A DNA stretch of 33,058 bases, taken from Candidatus Nitrosomaritimum aestuariumsis. GTDB taxonomy: Archaea > Thermoproteota > Nitrososphaeria > Nitrososphaerales > Nitrosopumilaceae. The stretch spans positions 1-33,058 of the forward strand of contig JACEMX010000031.1 in NCBI GenBank assembly GCA_013867335.1, in the 5' to 3' direction. Under the pieces are notes generated by a model. The model saw nothing but the letters and a program-made list of their open reading frames with translations, was not told the DNA's origin and did no database searches. This document shows, one piece after another, positions 9,839-18,477 of the stretch (position 1 is the first letter of the stretch; every line of letters begins with the position of its first letter). A program made the translations under genes and the position numbers.

Positions 9839-10654
9839 ATGAATACTCATCTATCGGTGTTTGCCTTATTTGCGATCATGGTTGCAAGTATTGGAATGGC
9901 ACCAGCATTTGGACAAACAGTACAGCCAATCGTTGTTACTACTGACAAGACATCCTATTCAGAGGGTGAAACAATCATGGTGACAGGAGAAGTAAGTGAA
10001 ATTCTTTTCGGCTATGCCATTAGCGTCATGACAATTGCTCCTAACGGAAATCTTGTATCTATCGACCAAGTTATGGTTGGATCAGATAAAACCTTCAGCG
10101 CAGAGCTTTCCGCAGGAGGTTCACTCATGAAACAAAGTGGTGAATACACGATTCAAGTATTGTATGGAACCGAAAATCGAACTGCTGAGACCACGTTTAC
10201 CTTTGGAGGTTCTTCCGTAGTGTCTGGCCCAGAAGGTCTTGTACCAGTAGCTGGAACTGACTTTATGGTAGGATACGAAATCACAGGTGGAAAACTTATC
10301 TCAATTACGCCTGATGTAGACGCAAATTCTCTCATCATAGCAATAGATGCAACAGATGATGGTCAACTAACCATTACCTTGCCAAGAGAATTGATTGATG
10401 CAAAGATTGGAGATGAGGATGATGATTTCTTCGTCTTAGTTGATGGTGAAGAAGTTGACTTTGATGAAACAATGACATCCACAGACAGAACTCTAGTTAT
10501 ATCATTCCCAGCAGGTGCTGAAGAGATTGAAATTATCGGTACACATGTAGTCCCAGAATTTGGTGCAATTGCAGCTTTGATTCTAGCAGTAGCAATTATC
10601 TCAATAATTGCAGTTTCTGCAAAATCAAGACTTAGCATTATGCCAAGATACTAG
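9839..10654 (+). CDS. PEFG-CTERM surface protein 1
   Basis: Signal peptide MNTHLSVFALFAIMVASIGMAPAFGQ; C-terminus VVPEFGAIAALILAVAIISIIAVSAKSRLSIMPRY (PEFG motif, TM helix, basic tail). The ORF track starts at TTG 9824; ATG 9839 fits the upstream TATA-like element better. Confidence 0.85.
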   Translation: MNTHLSVFALFAIMVASIGMAPAFGQTVQPIVVTTDKTSYSEGETIMVTGEVSEILFGYAISVMTIAPNGNLVSIDQVMVGSDKTFSAELSAGGSLMKQSGEYTIQVLYGTENRTAETTFTFGGSSVVSGPEGLVPVAGTDFMVGYEITGGKLISITPDVDANSLIIAIDATDDGQLTITLPRELIDAKIGDEDDDFFVLVDGEEVDFDETMTSTDRTLVISFPAGAEEIEIIGTHVVPEFGAIAALILAVAIISIIAVSAKSRLSIMPRY

Positions 10655-10680
10655 ACCTACAACTTTTTTTCATTTTTTAA
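10550..10680 (+). repeat. 131-bp perfect direct repeat, copy A (C-terminal anchor codons, stop codon and 3' T-rich region)
   Basis: gtcccagaatttggtgcaattgc...ccaagatactagacctacaactttttttcattttttaa; identical by eye to 12402-12532. Confidence 0.92.
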
Positions 10681-10716
10681 ATATATAAATAGCCATATAG
10701 CGCGTGTTGAATCAGG

Positions 10717-11574
10717 ATGAATTTTAAATATTCAACAACATCTATTGCTTTAGTTCTAATGGCATTCTCAGTTTTGTCATTAAACTCAATACAGCAAGAT
10801 GCTTTTGCAGAATTTCAAGGAATGTCTTTGACTGCAGAAGCTGCAGATGGATCAGATATCATCAAAATTCACGGTCAAACAGCATCACAGGTAACAGACA
10901 TTACATTTACTGTAACATCACCTGATGGATTCAATGTCTTGGCAGCAGATCAAATAAAACCAGATGCACAAGGATTCTTTTCCACAGAATTCAAAATAGG
11001 TCCATCATGGAGTCAAGATGGTTTCTACACAATAGAAGCTATGCAAGGCGTAAGAGCAAATCCCTTGTACACAATGTCAGTATCAGTCGAAATAATCGAT
11101 GGTATGACACTTGAAACTTTAGAAACAGAATCTAATTTAGTAACAGGAATATTTGTTCCAGCACAAGAAGAAGTTGCTAAAAAAGGACTTACAATGAAAG
11201 CAAATGCTATGGAAGGTTCTACCACGATAGGAATTATCGGAAGCTCAGATAGAACTAATTTGGATGTTACATTGAAAGTTATTGCTCCAAATGGAAATGT
11301 TGTATCTGTAGAACAAATCACACCAGATTTGGACGGTAAATTTGCCAAAGACATTACAACCGGTGGTCCACTTTGGACACAAGACGGAATCTATACCGTA
11401 TCAGCACAGCAAGGTGAATCTCCAGATCATAAAGCTTCAGTAGAAGTTGAAATTGTAGACGGTGTTGTTATTCCAGAATTTGGTGCAATTGCAGCTTTGA
11501 TTTTAGCAGTAGCGATCATGTCAATAATCGTAGTTTCTGCAAAATCAAGACTTAGCATTATGCCAAGATACTAG
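10717..11574 (+). CDS. PEFG-CTERM surface protein 2, with two tandem copies of the beta-sandwich domain
   Basis: Signal peptide; two internal homologous blocks ('GMSLTAEAADGSDIIKIHGQ...' and 'GLTMKANAMEGSTTIGIIGS...'); C-terminus VVIPEFGAIAALILAVAIMSIIVVSAKSRLSIMPRY. Confidence 0.85.
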   Translation: MNFKYSTTSIALVLMAFSVLSLNSIQQDAFAEFQGMSLTAEAADGSDIIKIHGQTASQVTDITFTVTSPDGFNVLAADQIKPDAQGFFSTEFKIGPSWSQDGFYTIEAMQGVRANPLYTMSVSVEIIDGMTLETLETESNLVTGIFVPAQEEVAKKGLTMKANAMEGSTTIGIIGSSDRTNLDVTLKVIAPNGNVVSVEQITPDLDGKFAKDITTGGPLWTQDGIYTVSAQQGESPDHKASVEVEIVDGVVIPEFGAIAALILAVAIMSIIVVSAKSRLSIMPRY

Positions 11575-11636
11575 ATCCATACTTTTTTCAATTTTTAAAT
11601 ATACATAAATAGAGATTCTTGTGAATCGCATACAAG

Positions 11637-12506
11637 ATGAACAACCGTACGTCGTTCGCGCTACTGGCCGTTTTGACTGCAGTCGGTACTTTAACTGTGT
11701 CATCAGCATATGCTCAATCAGCATGTCCTGATTGTGAATTAGATGATCCAAGAATAATTGCAAAGCAATTATTGTTGGAAGATATTCCGATTTCACTTTG
11801 GACAGATAAAGCAACATATGATCATAAGGACACAATTATAGTAGAAGGCCGTGTAGCAAATGTAGTTTCTGGGGTTCCAGTAACACTTACTGTTATGAGT
11901 TCATTAAATTCAGTTATCACAATTGACCAAGTGGATGTTGATGATATGGGGAATTTTAGAACCACATTCAGTACAGAAGGTAATCTTTGGAAGTATGATG
12001 GAACATATTTCATTAAAGCCAATTATGGAAGTGCTGAGAAAAGCAACAAAGTATTGGTAGAATTAGTAAATGGAATGGTTTCCAAACCAACACCTGGACA
12101 ACCAAGCAAAGTATGTGGCACATCAGAATTATCCGTAATGGGTAATTGTGTACCATATAGTATTTCAGGAGGAGTGGTAACAGGAGCATCTGTTAACACT
12201 AACGATAATTCTCTTATCGTAAACATTAGTGCAAATGAAGATGGAACACTCACATTAAATCCATCCAAGAACGTTCTCGACGGTGCCTTTATGGTACTTG
12301 TTGATGGAGAAGAATGGGATGATGTAGAGATTAATGGAAATGAAATTTCTGTAATGTTCCTTGCAGGCGCAGAAGAGATTGAAATTATCGGAACATTTGT
12401 TGTCCCAGAATTTGGTGCAATTGCAGCTTTGATTCTAGCAGTAGCAATTATCTCAATAATTGCAGTTTCTGCAAAATCAAGACTTAGCATTATGCCAAGA
12501 TACTAG
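11637..12506 (+). CDS. PEFG-CTERM surface protein 3
   Basis: Signal peptide MNNRTSFALLAVLTAVGTLTVSSAYAQ; mature N-terminus has CPDC; C-terminus FVVPEFGAIAALILAVAIISIIAVSAKSRLSIMPRY. Confidence 0.85.
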   Translation: MNNRTSFALLAVLTAVGTLTVSSAYAQSACPDCELDDPRIIAKQLLLEDIPISLWTDKATYDHKDTIIVEGRVANVVSGVPVTLTVMSSLNSVITIDQVDVDDMGNFRTTFSTEGNLWKYDGTYFIKANYGSAEKSNKVLVELVNGMVSKPTPGQPSKVCGTSELSVMGNCVPYSISGGVVTGASVNTNDNSLIVNISANEDGTLTLNPSKNVLDGAFMVLVDGEEWDDVEINGNEISVMFLAGAEEIEIIGTFVVPEFGAIAALILAVAIISIIAVSAKSRLSIMPRY

Positions 12507-12532
12507 ACCTACAACTTTTTTTCATTTTTTAA
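12402..12532 (+). repeat. 131-bp perfect direct repeat, copy B
   Basis: Identical by eye to 10550-10680. A diverged third copy lies at about 11471-11574. Confidence 0.92.
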
Positions 12533-12577
12533 TTTTAGATAGTAAAGGAGATATAGAAACAATTAAGCATATTTTTT

Positions 12578-13384
12578 GTGAGCAGTAGGGGTTTCATAGT
12601 TTTAATTTTGTTAATGTCATCTACAATACCTGTTTTTGCACAAAGTGACATTCCTTTTCTCACAGTTAAAACAGATGATAATCATTATGATGAAGGAGAT
12701 ACCATTGTAATTTCAGGCCAAGTGGCCACGGTAATTGCCGATACTCCAATTATTCTTCAAGTATGGTTTGAAGGAAATATGATAGATATTGCTCAATTTT
12801 TCCCAGCACAAGATGGTAGTTATTCTCATACAATAATTGCAGAAAAACCATCTTGGAAACAAGAAGGAGAATACCTAGTGCGAGTTTCCCATGGAGAAGG
12901 AAACATTGCTGAAACCTCAATTGAGTTTACACCAAAAAAAGAAATTCTTGAAACAAAAGATAGTTTTGAAGTCCAAATCCCAAATGGTGGAACTTTTGAT
13001 GTAGAATATTCCATCAGAGGAGGAACGGTCAAAGATATGATTCTCATTCCGGATGATTACACCCTAGAAATTTCAATTGATGCTCCTGATGAGGGAAGTA
13101 TATCCCTTAAACTTCCAAGAGAATCAATAGATGCAGAAAAACCAAATGGTCAAGACGAAATATTCATTGTTTTGCTTGATAATGTACAATTTCCTTACCA
13201 AGAAACAGAAACTAACAATCAATTAAGATTGATTACAATAAATTTTGAAGAGGGCACCTCAATTATAGAAGTGATTGGAACTTTTGTAATACCCGAATTT
13301 GGATCAATGGTAATGGTTATTTTACTAATCGGAATAGTATCCGTAATAGGAATTACAAAAAATAAATTTCAAATTAAAATTTAG
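12578..13384 (+). CDS. PEFG-CTERM surface protein 4 (divergent C-terminal anchor)
   Basis: GTG start; signal peptide; same domain organisation; C-terminus FVIPEFGSMVMVILLIGIVSVIGITKNKFQIKI. Confidence 0.8.
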   Translation: MSSRGFIVLILLMSSTIPVFAQSDIPFLTVKTDDNHYDEGDTIVISGQVATVIADTPIILQVWFEGNMIDIAQFFPAQDGSYSHTIIAEKPSWKQEGEYLVRVSHGEGNIAETSIEFTPKKEILETKDSFEVQIPNGGTFDVEYSIRGGTVKDMILIPDDYTLEISIDAPDEGSISLKLPRESIDAEKPNGQDEIFIVLLDNVQFPYQETETNNQLRLITINFEEGTSIIEVIGTFVIPEFGSMVMVILLIGIVSVIGITKNKFQIKI

Positions 13385-13392
13385 ATTTTGTG

Positions 13393-14550
13393 TTAAAAAG
13401 AATATTTTTCTTTAAATGGAGAAACGGCACGAAGTTCTTCTACAACTGTCTTTAAAATTTTTACAGTTTCATCCATCTCTTCTATAGTATTTGAAATTCC
13501 CACAGTTAATCTAAGAGACCCGGTAATTTGTTCATGGGAGAAACCCATGGCCTGAAGAACATGAGATGCTTTTTGTATGTGAACAGAGCATGCAGAGCCA
13601 GTAGATGCGGCTACTCCGTTTTCGTCTAATTTAATTAAAAGATCTTCTCCATTTACACCAAGAAAAGTCAAGTGCACGTTATTTGGCAATCTTTTGTCAG
13701 GATCACCATTTAGCGTAACACTGGAAATTTCTTTTAGAATTTTATTTGAAAGGTGATTTCGTAATTCAGTCATTTTAGAAATATTGTTTACGAGATTTAA
13801 TCTTGCAATTTCGCATGCCTTGCCAAACCCAACTATATTAGCCACGTTTTCTGTTCCAGAGCGCAATCCCTTCTCTTGGCCACCTCCCAAAATTATAGGA
13901 TCTATTGAAATTCCGTTTTTAACATATAATGCTCCTACTCCTTTTGGACCGTTAATTTTATGAGAAGACATTGATAACAAATCTATTCCCAATTCTTTCA
14001 CATCAATGGGGATTTTACCTACTGCCTGAACTGCATCTGTATGAAAAATGATATTCCTTTTTCTGCAAATTTTTGCTATTTCAGAAATAGGTTCAATGGT
14101 ACCCACCTCATTATTTCCAAACATTATAGAAACTAACGATGTATTTTCATTGAGATTATTTTCAAGGGTTGCAGGATCAACCAATCCAAATTTATCTACA
14201 GGTAAATAAACAACATCAAATCCATCTTTTTCGAGATTTTTACATGGCTCTAGGATAGCATCATGTTCAATTAAGGAAGTGATAATTCTAGAGTTGGGAT
14301 TTTTTTTTCCAATCCCACGTAGAGCAGTATTATTTGATTCGGTCCCACCAGAAGTGAATAAAATTTCAGATGGCTCTGCATTAATTAATTTGGCAACTTC
14401 TTTTCTTGCTTTTCCTATTGCTTTTTGACCAAGCCGACCATATCGATGGATAGATGAGGGATTTCCGAATTGTTCCTTAAGATAAGGAAGCATAGCATCT
14501 AAAACTTCGCCATGAATTTGTGTGGAGGCAGCATTATCTAGATAAATCAA
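13393..14550 (-). CDS. Cysteine desulfurase (NifS/IscS family), likely sulfur donor for the adjacent LarE
   Basis: MIYLDNAASTQIHGEVLDAM...FGNPSSIHRYGR; PLP-Lys motif SMSSHKINGPKGVGALYVKNG; GGGQEKGLRSGTENV; ASTGSACS catalytic loop. Confidence 0.95.
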   Translation of the reverse strand: MIYLDNAASTQIHGEVLDAMLPYLKEQFGNPSSIHRYGRLGQKAIGKARKEVAKLINAEPSEILFTSGGTESNNTALRGIGKKNPNSRIITSLIEHDAILEPCKNLEKDGFDVVYLPVDKFGLVDPATLENNLNENTSLVSIMFGNNEVGTIEPISEIAKICRKRNIIFHTDAVQAVGKIPIDVKELGIDLLSMSSHKINGPKGVGALYVKNGISIDPIILGGGQEKGLRSGTENVANIVGFGKACEIARLNLVNNISKMTELRNHLSNKILKEISSVTLNGDPDKRLPNNVHLTFLGVNGEDLLIKLDENGVAASTGSACSVHIQKASHVLQAMGFSHEQITGSLRLTVGISNTIEEMDETVKILKTVVEELRAVSPFKEKYSF

Positions 14551-15347
14551 TCAGCAATCACGTTAATTTTTCCGGGTTTGTATCCTTCTGAATCTATTAT
14601 GACTTCAGAAAATCCAATTAATTTCAATTTGTGTGTAATTTCATCCAAAATTCCTGGAGAGTGTAATTTTGATATATCCTCTTTATTTACTTCAATTTTT
14701 GCTACACCTTGAATATCACGAACTCTAACTTGTTGTAATTTTGTAGTTTGTTTTACCATTTTTTCACCATATTCTATTCGTGCTAATCGCTCAGAGGTTA
14801 TCTGCTGCCCCCATGGAATTCTAGAGGCCAAACAGGAGTTTGATGGTTTGTCAAAAACAGACAGTCCTACAGATTTAGCAATTGTTCTAATCTCAGATTT
14901 GGTAAAATTTTTTTCAACTAATGGACTACGTATTCCATTTTGTTTTAGGGCAGCAATTCCTGGCCTGTAATCGCCCAGATCATCGACGTTTGTCCCATCT
15001 ACAATAAAATCAATTTTTTTCTCTCCTGCCAAATTTACGAGATGATTTCCTAATTCCTGCCTACAGTAAAAACACCGATTTGAATCATTTTTTACAAAAT
15101 TTTCGTTTTCCAATTCATTGTAATCTAAAAGAATTTGAGATATTCCTATTTCTTTGCAAATTTGTTTTGATGTGTCAAGTTCTTCTTGAGATAGAGTTTT
15201 GTAATCAGCTGTGACGGCAATTGCAGAGGAGCCTAATTTTTGAAAAGCAGCATATGCTACTAGGGCACTATCAACTCCCCCTGACAGGGCAATTAAGACA
15301 GTGTTTTTGTTCTCAAACCAATTTACAAGATCATCAAGTTTGGCCAT
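14547..15347 (-). CDS. larE: LarE-type ATP-dependent sulfur transferase (NPN cofactor biosynthesis)
   Basis: PP-loop LIALSGGVDSALVAYAA; NRCFYCRQELG; VDGTNVDDLGDYRPG; NSCLASRIPWGQQIT. Confidence 0.93.
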   Translation of the reverse strand: MAKLDDLVNWFENKNTVLIALSGGVDSALVAYAAFQKLGSSAIAVTADYKTLSQEELDTSKQICKEIGISQILLDYNELENENFVKNDSNRCFYCRQELGNHLVNLAGEKKIDFIVDGTNVDDLGDYRPGIAALKQNGIRSPLVEKNFTKSEIRTIAKSVGLSVFDKPSNSCLASRIPWGQQITSERLARIEYGEKMVKQTTKLQQVRVRDIQGVAKIEVNKEDISKLHSPGILDEITHKLKLIGFSEVIIDSEGYKPGKINVIAD

Positions 15348-16572
15348 TTCCTACATTCCTTTTGAGTATTTCTTTTCTAATCAATGATTCTGTTTCTCTA
15401 ATTGACTTTTTAAGAAAATCTGAAACTAGTTTCAAATCATCAAATTCCACCTTAAAGTTTGATTTGCCTTGAAAAAATGAAACCTTGTATTTGATATCGA
15501 ATTCTTTTCCATCAAAAGTTAATTTTATCTGATGCATAGAACGTGGAAGAATTATCCTATCAGAGAGAGTAACTCGTATGCCTAAAGTTCCTGTCTCATC
15601 TATTAAGATACTGGCAAGACTATCATAATTTTCATTATCGCAGATTACCTTTACAAGATTAGTTGGCCTTCCTTTTTTCGTAATTCCATGAGTAATGAAA
15701 GCATCTTTTGCTCCATTATTCATCATTTTTTCTATTAAATTCCCTAAAACTTCTCCGGATACATCATCTACATTTGTTTCAAGAACAATAACTGAATCTG
15801 AATCAAAAGTATTTTTCTTCAATCCTTTTACAATTTTTAAAACATTGGAGAATTGTTCAAAATCTTTTTTCCCAGCTCCATATCCAATTGATTCAATTTT
15901 CATAGAAGGATAGTAATTGATAGGAGAGTTTGTCAGATTTACAAGAATGCAAGCACCGGTGGGTGTGGTTAACTCGCTTTCAGCATTGCGTCCATGAATG
16001 ATTAATTTTGAATTTTTGAAAATCTCTAAAATAGCACTTGCAGGATTAGACATGACTCCATGTGAAAATGAAACTGTGCCATTACCCACACAAATGGGCA
16101 TTGAAAAAATTTCGTCTTCAAAAAGTTTCAGATCATCTGATGCAATAGCGACGCCTATAACATCAATAAGAGTGTCAATGCTGGACGCCTCATGAAAATG
16201 AACAGATTCTTCTGGAATACCATGGACTTTAGATTCTGCAGAAATTAAAGAGTTAATGCACCCCTCTGCAAAATTTTTTGCTTTTGCAGACAAATTAAGC
16301 TCAATTAAGGAATTTTTTATAGCTTCTTTGATTTCAGAGCCTTTTCTTTCGTGAGTGTTTTCTTCAATTTCTAAAATCAGTGATGTGGATTGTATTCCAT
16401 GTTTATCGATTTTGGTAAAATCTAATTTTTTAATTGTTGAATCGGGTAAAAATTTACCGCATTTTTTTATTCCTTCAAGGATTTTATTTTTATCTGCGCC
16501 AAGGTCAATTAAGGCACACAGAGCCATATCCCCAGAAATTCCCGCAATGTAGGGATCCACAACAATTACCAT
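15334..16572 (-). CDS. larC: LarC nickel insertion protein (nickel chelatase; NPN cofactor biosynthesis)
   Basis: N-terminal DPYIAGISGDMALCALIDLGAD; HFHEASSIDTLIDVIG; ELTTPTGACILVNL; LETNVDDVSGEVLG; 412 aa in a single frame. Confidence 0.93.
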   Translation of the reverse strand: MVIVVDPYIAGISGDMALCALIDLGADKNKILEGIKKCGKFLPDSTIKKLDFTKIDKHGIQSTSLILEIEENTHERKGSEIKEAIKNSLIELNLSAKAKNFAEGCINSLISAESKVHGIPEESVHFHEASSIDTLIDVIGVAIASDDLKLFEDEIFSMPICVGNGTVSFSHGVMSNPASAILEIFKNSKLIIHGRNAESELTTPTGACILVNLTNSPINYYPSMKIESIGYGAGKKDFEQFSNVLKIVKGLKKNTFDSDSVIVLETNVDDVSGEVLGNLIEKMMNNGAKDAFITHGITKKGRPTNLVKVICDNENYDSLASILIDETGTLGIRVTLSDRIILPRSMHQIKLTFDGKEFDIKYKVSFFQGKSNFKVEFDDLKLVSDFLKKSIRETESLIRKEILKRNVGNGQT

Positions 16573-16663
16573 GAATTAAAATTCATGAAAAATGCATATA
16601 AGTTCTGTCTAAGTGTATTTTAGTTTCATTAGATTTAATTATCGAAAATTTTCACCGAATTTT

Positions 16664-17578
16664 ATGATTACAATAATAGGATCTGGAAAAGTAGGCGGAG
16701 ATGCAGCATTATTTTCAGCATTAAAAAGATTAGACGATCAAATTTTACTTCTTGATGTAGTAGATGGACTCCCACAAGGAGAAGCCATGGATATCAACCA
16801 CATGCTATCTGAGCAAGGGATTGATGTAGAAGTAAAAGGTTCAAATAATTTTGCAGATATGCAAGGCTCCAACATTGTTGTGGTGGTAGCAGGTTCTGGA
16901 AGGAAGCCAGGTATGACCAGAATGGATCTTTTAAAAATTAATGCGAATGTTGTGAAAAGCGTAGTTGAAAACATCAAAAAATATGCAAGTGATTCAATGA
17001 TTATTCCAGTAACAAATCCGTTGGATCCAATGGCTTATGTTACATACAAAGCATCAGGATTTGATAAAACAAGAGTTTTTGGAATGGGAGGAATGTTGGA
17101 TCTATCAAGATTTAGACAATTCATACATGAGGCTACAGGTCATTCTAGAGATTCAATTCGTGCTTTAGTGATAGGAGAGCATGGAGAAAACATGTTACCC
17201 TTGCCAAGATTTTCCTCAGTATCTGGAATTCCTCTTTCTACATTCTTGCCAAAGGAGAAATTAGATGAACTAGTACAAAATACAAAACAAGTTGCAGCAA
17301 AGGTAATTGAGCTCAAGGGTGCAACTGTCCATGCACCGGGAAATGCAATTTCTGCTATTGTTGAATCAGTCGTAAGAGACAGAAAACAAGTCATTCCAGT
17401 AGCCACATTTTTGGATGGAGAGTATGGACATTCCGATGTTACGATAGGAGTTCCTGCAATAATAGGAAAGAATGGAGTAGAGAAGATTATAGAGTTAGAG
17501 CTAAACAGTGAAGAAAAAACAGCTTTTGATGCAGGTGTAAAAAATGTTAAAGACGCAATCTCAGGAATTGAGATCTAA
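16664..17578 (+). CDS. mdh: Malate dehydrogenase (LDH/MDH superfamily)
   Basis: [19 protein letters not shown] dinucleotide fold; [11 protein letters not shown] with Arg before KPG (malate-type specificity residue); [26 protein letters not shown] track begins upstream at 16613; ATG 16664 is the better start. Confidence 0.93.
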   Translation: MITIIGSGKVGGDAALFSALKRLDDQILLLDVVDGLPQGEAMDINHMLSEQGIDVEVKGSNNFADMQGSNIVVVVAGSGRKPGMTRMDLLKINANVVKSVVENIKKYASDSMIIPVTNPLDPMAYVTYKASGFDKTRVFGMGGMLDLSRFRQFIHEATGHSRDSIRALVIGEHGENMLPLPRFSSVSGIPLSTFLPKEKLDELVQNTKQVAAKVIELKGATVHAPGNAISAIVESVVRDRKQVIPVATFLDGEYGHSDVTIGVPAIIGKNGVEKIIELELNSEEKTAFDAGVKNVKDAISGIEI

Positions 17579-17611
17579 GCATTTTTTTATTCAAAAATTC
17601 TGTAACAATCA

Positions 17612-18394
17612 TTGGAAATTGAAGAAATTTTAAACTCATTAGAAAAAGGAAAGATCTCATCGAATACTGCAAAGAAACTTTTGTCATTATACTCGATTGA
17701 AAAAATTGAAAACATAGCACAAATAGATGTAAATCGAAAGAAAAGACGCGGAATTCCCGAAGTTGTTTTTGCCGAAACTAAGCAATTAGAGGAAATAAAA
17801 AAAATTATCAAAGCCACTTTGGAAAAGAATAACTCTCTAGTAGTGTCCAGAATAAAAAAAGAACATTATTCAAAAATTATTTCCTTTTCTAAAAGATTAA
17901 AAATCAAAATAAAAACCGGAAAAAATTCCTCATCTCTATTATTGTATAAAAAACCGATAAAATTGCATGGAGGTAAAGTAGGAATCATTACAGCTGGAAC
18001 TTCAGATATTTCAATAGCAGAAGAAGCCAGATTGATGTGTGAGGCAATGAATTGTAAATGCTTTACCAGTTATGATGTGGGTGTAGCAGGAATTCAGAGA
18101 ATATTTCCCATATTAAAAAAAATGGTCAATGAAGAAGTAGATTGTATAATTGTAGCAGCAGGAATGGAGGCGGCTCTTGCAACCCTTGTTTCATCTTTGG
18201 TAGACATTCCTGTAATCGGATTGCCTACCTCTATCGGATATGGATATGGGGAAAAAGGAATAGCAGCTCTTGCATCAATGCTTCAGAGTTGTTCATTAGG
18301 ATTATCAGTTGTAAATATTGATGGAGGTATTGCTGCAGGAGCCATTGCAGCAAATATTGCCAATAGGACAGTCTGGAAAAACCTAAAAAAATAG
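17612..18394 (+). CDS. larB: LarB (pyridinium-3,5-biscarboxylic acid mononucleotide synthase; NPN cofactor biosynthesis)
   Basis: PurE-like C-terminal domain: VGIITAGTSDISIAEEARLMCE, YDVGVAGIQRI, VAAGMEAALATLVSSLVDIPVIGLPTSIGYGYGEKGIAAL, VVNIDGGIAAGAIAANIA. Non-ATG (TTG) start. Confidence 0.93.
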   Translation: MEIEEILNSLEKGKISSNTAKKLLSLYSIEKIENIAQIDVNRKKRRGIPEVVFAETKQLEEIKKIIKATLEKNNSLVVSRIKKEHYSKIISFSKRLKIKIKTGKNSSSLLLYKKPIKLHGGKVGIITAGTSDISIAEEARLMCEAMNCKCFTSYDVGVAGIQRIFPILKKMVNEEVDCIIVAAGMEAALATLVSSLVDIPVIGLPTSIGYGYGEKGIAALASMLQSCSLGLSVVNIDGGIAAGAIAANIANRTVWKNLKK

Positions 18395-18399
18395 AAAAT

Positions 18400-18420
18400 A
18401 CAAAAAATTCGATTTTTTGT
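18400..18420 (+). terminator. Hairpin with T-run just downstream of larB
   Basis: Perfect inverted repeat ACAAAAAAT-TCG-ATTTTTTGT. Confidence 0.4.
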
Positions 18421-18477
18421 TGCTATCAAAGGGGTCAATTCTCGTAAATCATATATAACATGCCAAATCGAATCAGA

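Noticed and set aside
10153-12490. Minus-strand ORFs over the PEFG genes (for example MLSLDFAETAIIEIIATARIKAAIAPNSGTT at 10363-10638 and 12023-12490)
   Set aside because: Their similarity to each other simply reflects the 131-bp repeat read antisense.
13393-15347. Considered ThiI/TtuA-like tRNA thiolation for the PP-loop protein and cysteine desulfurase pair
   Set aside because: CLASRIP and GTNVDDLGDYRPG motifs and overlap with larC favour LarE; the tRNA thiolation alternative was kept only as a caveat.
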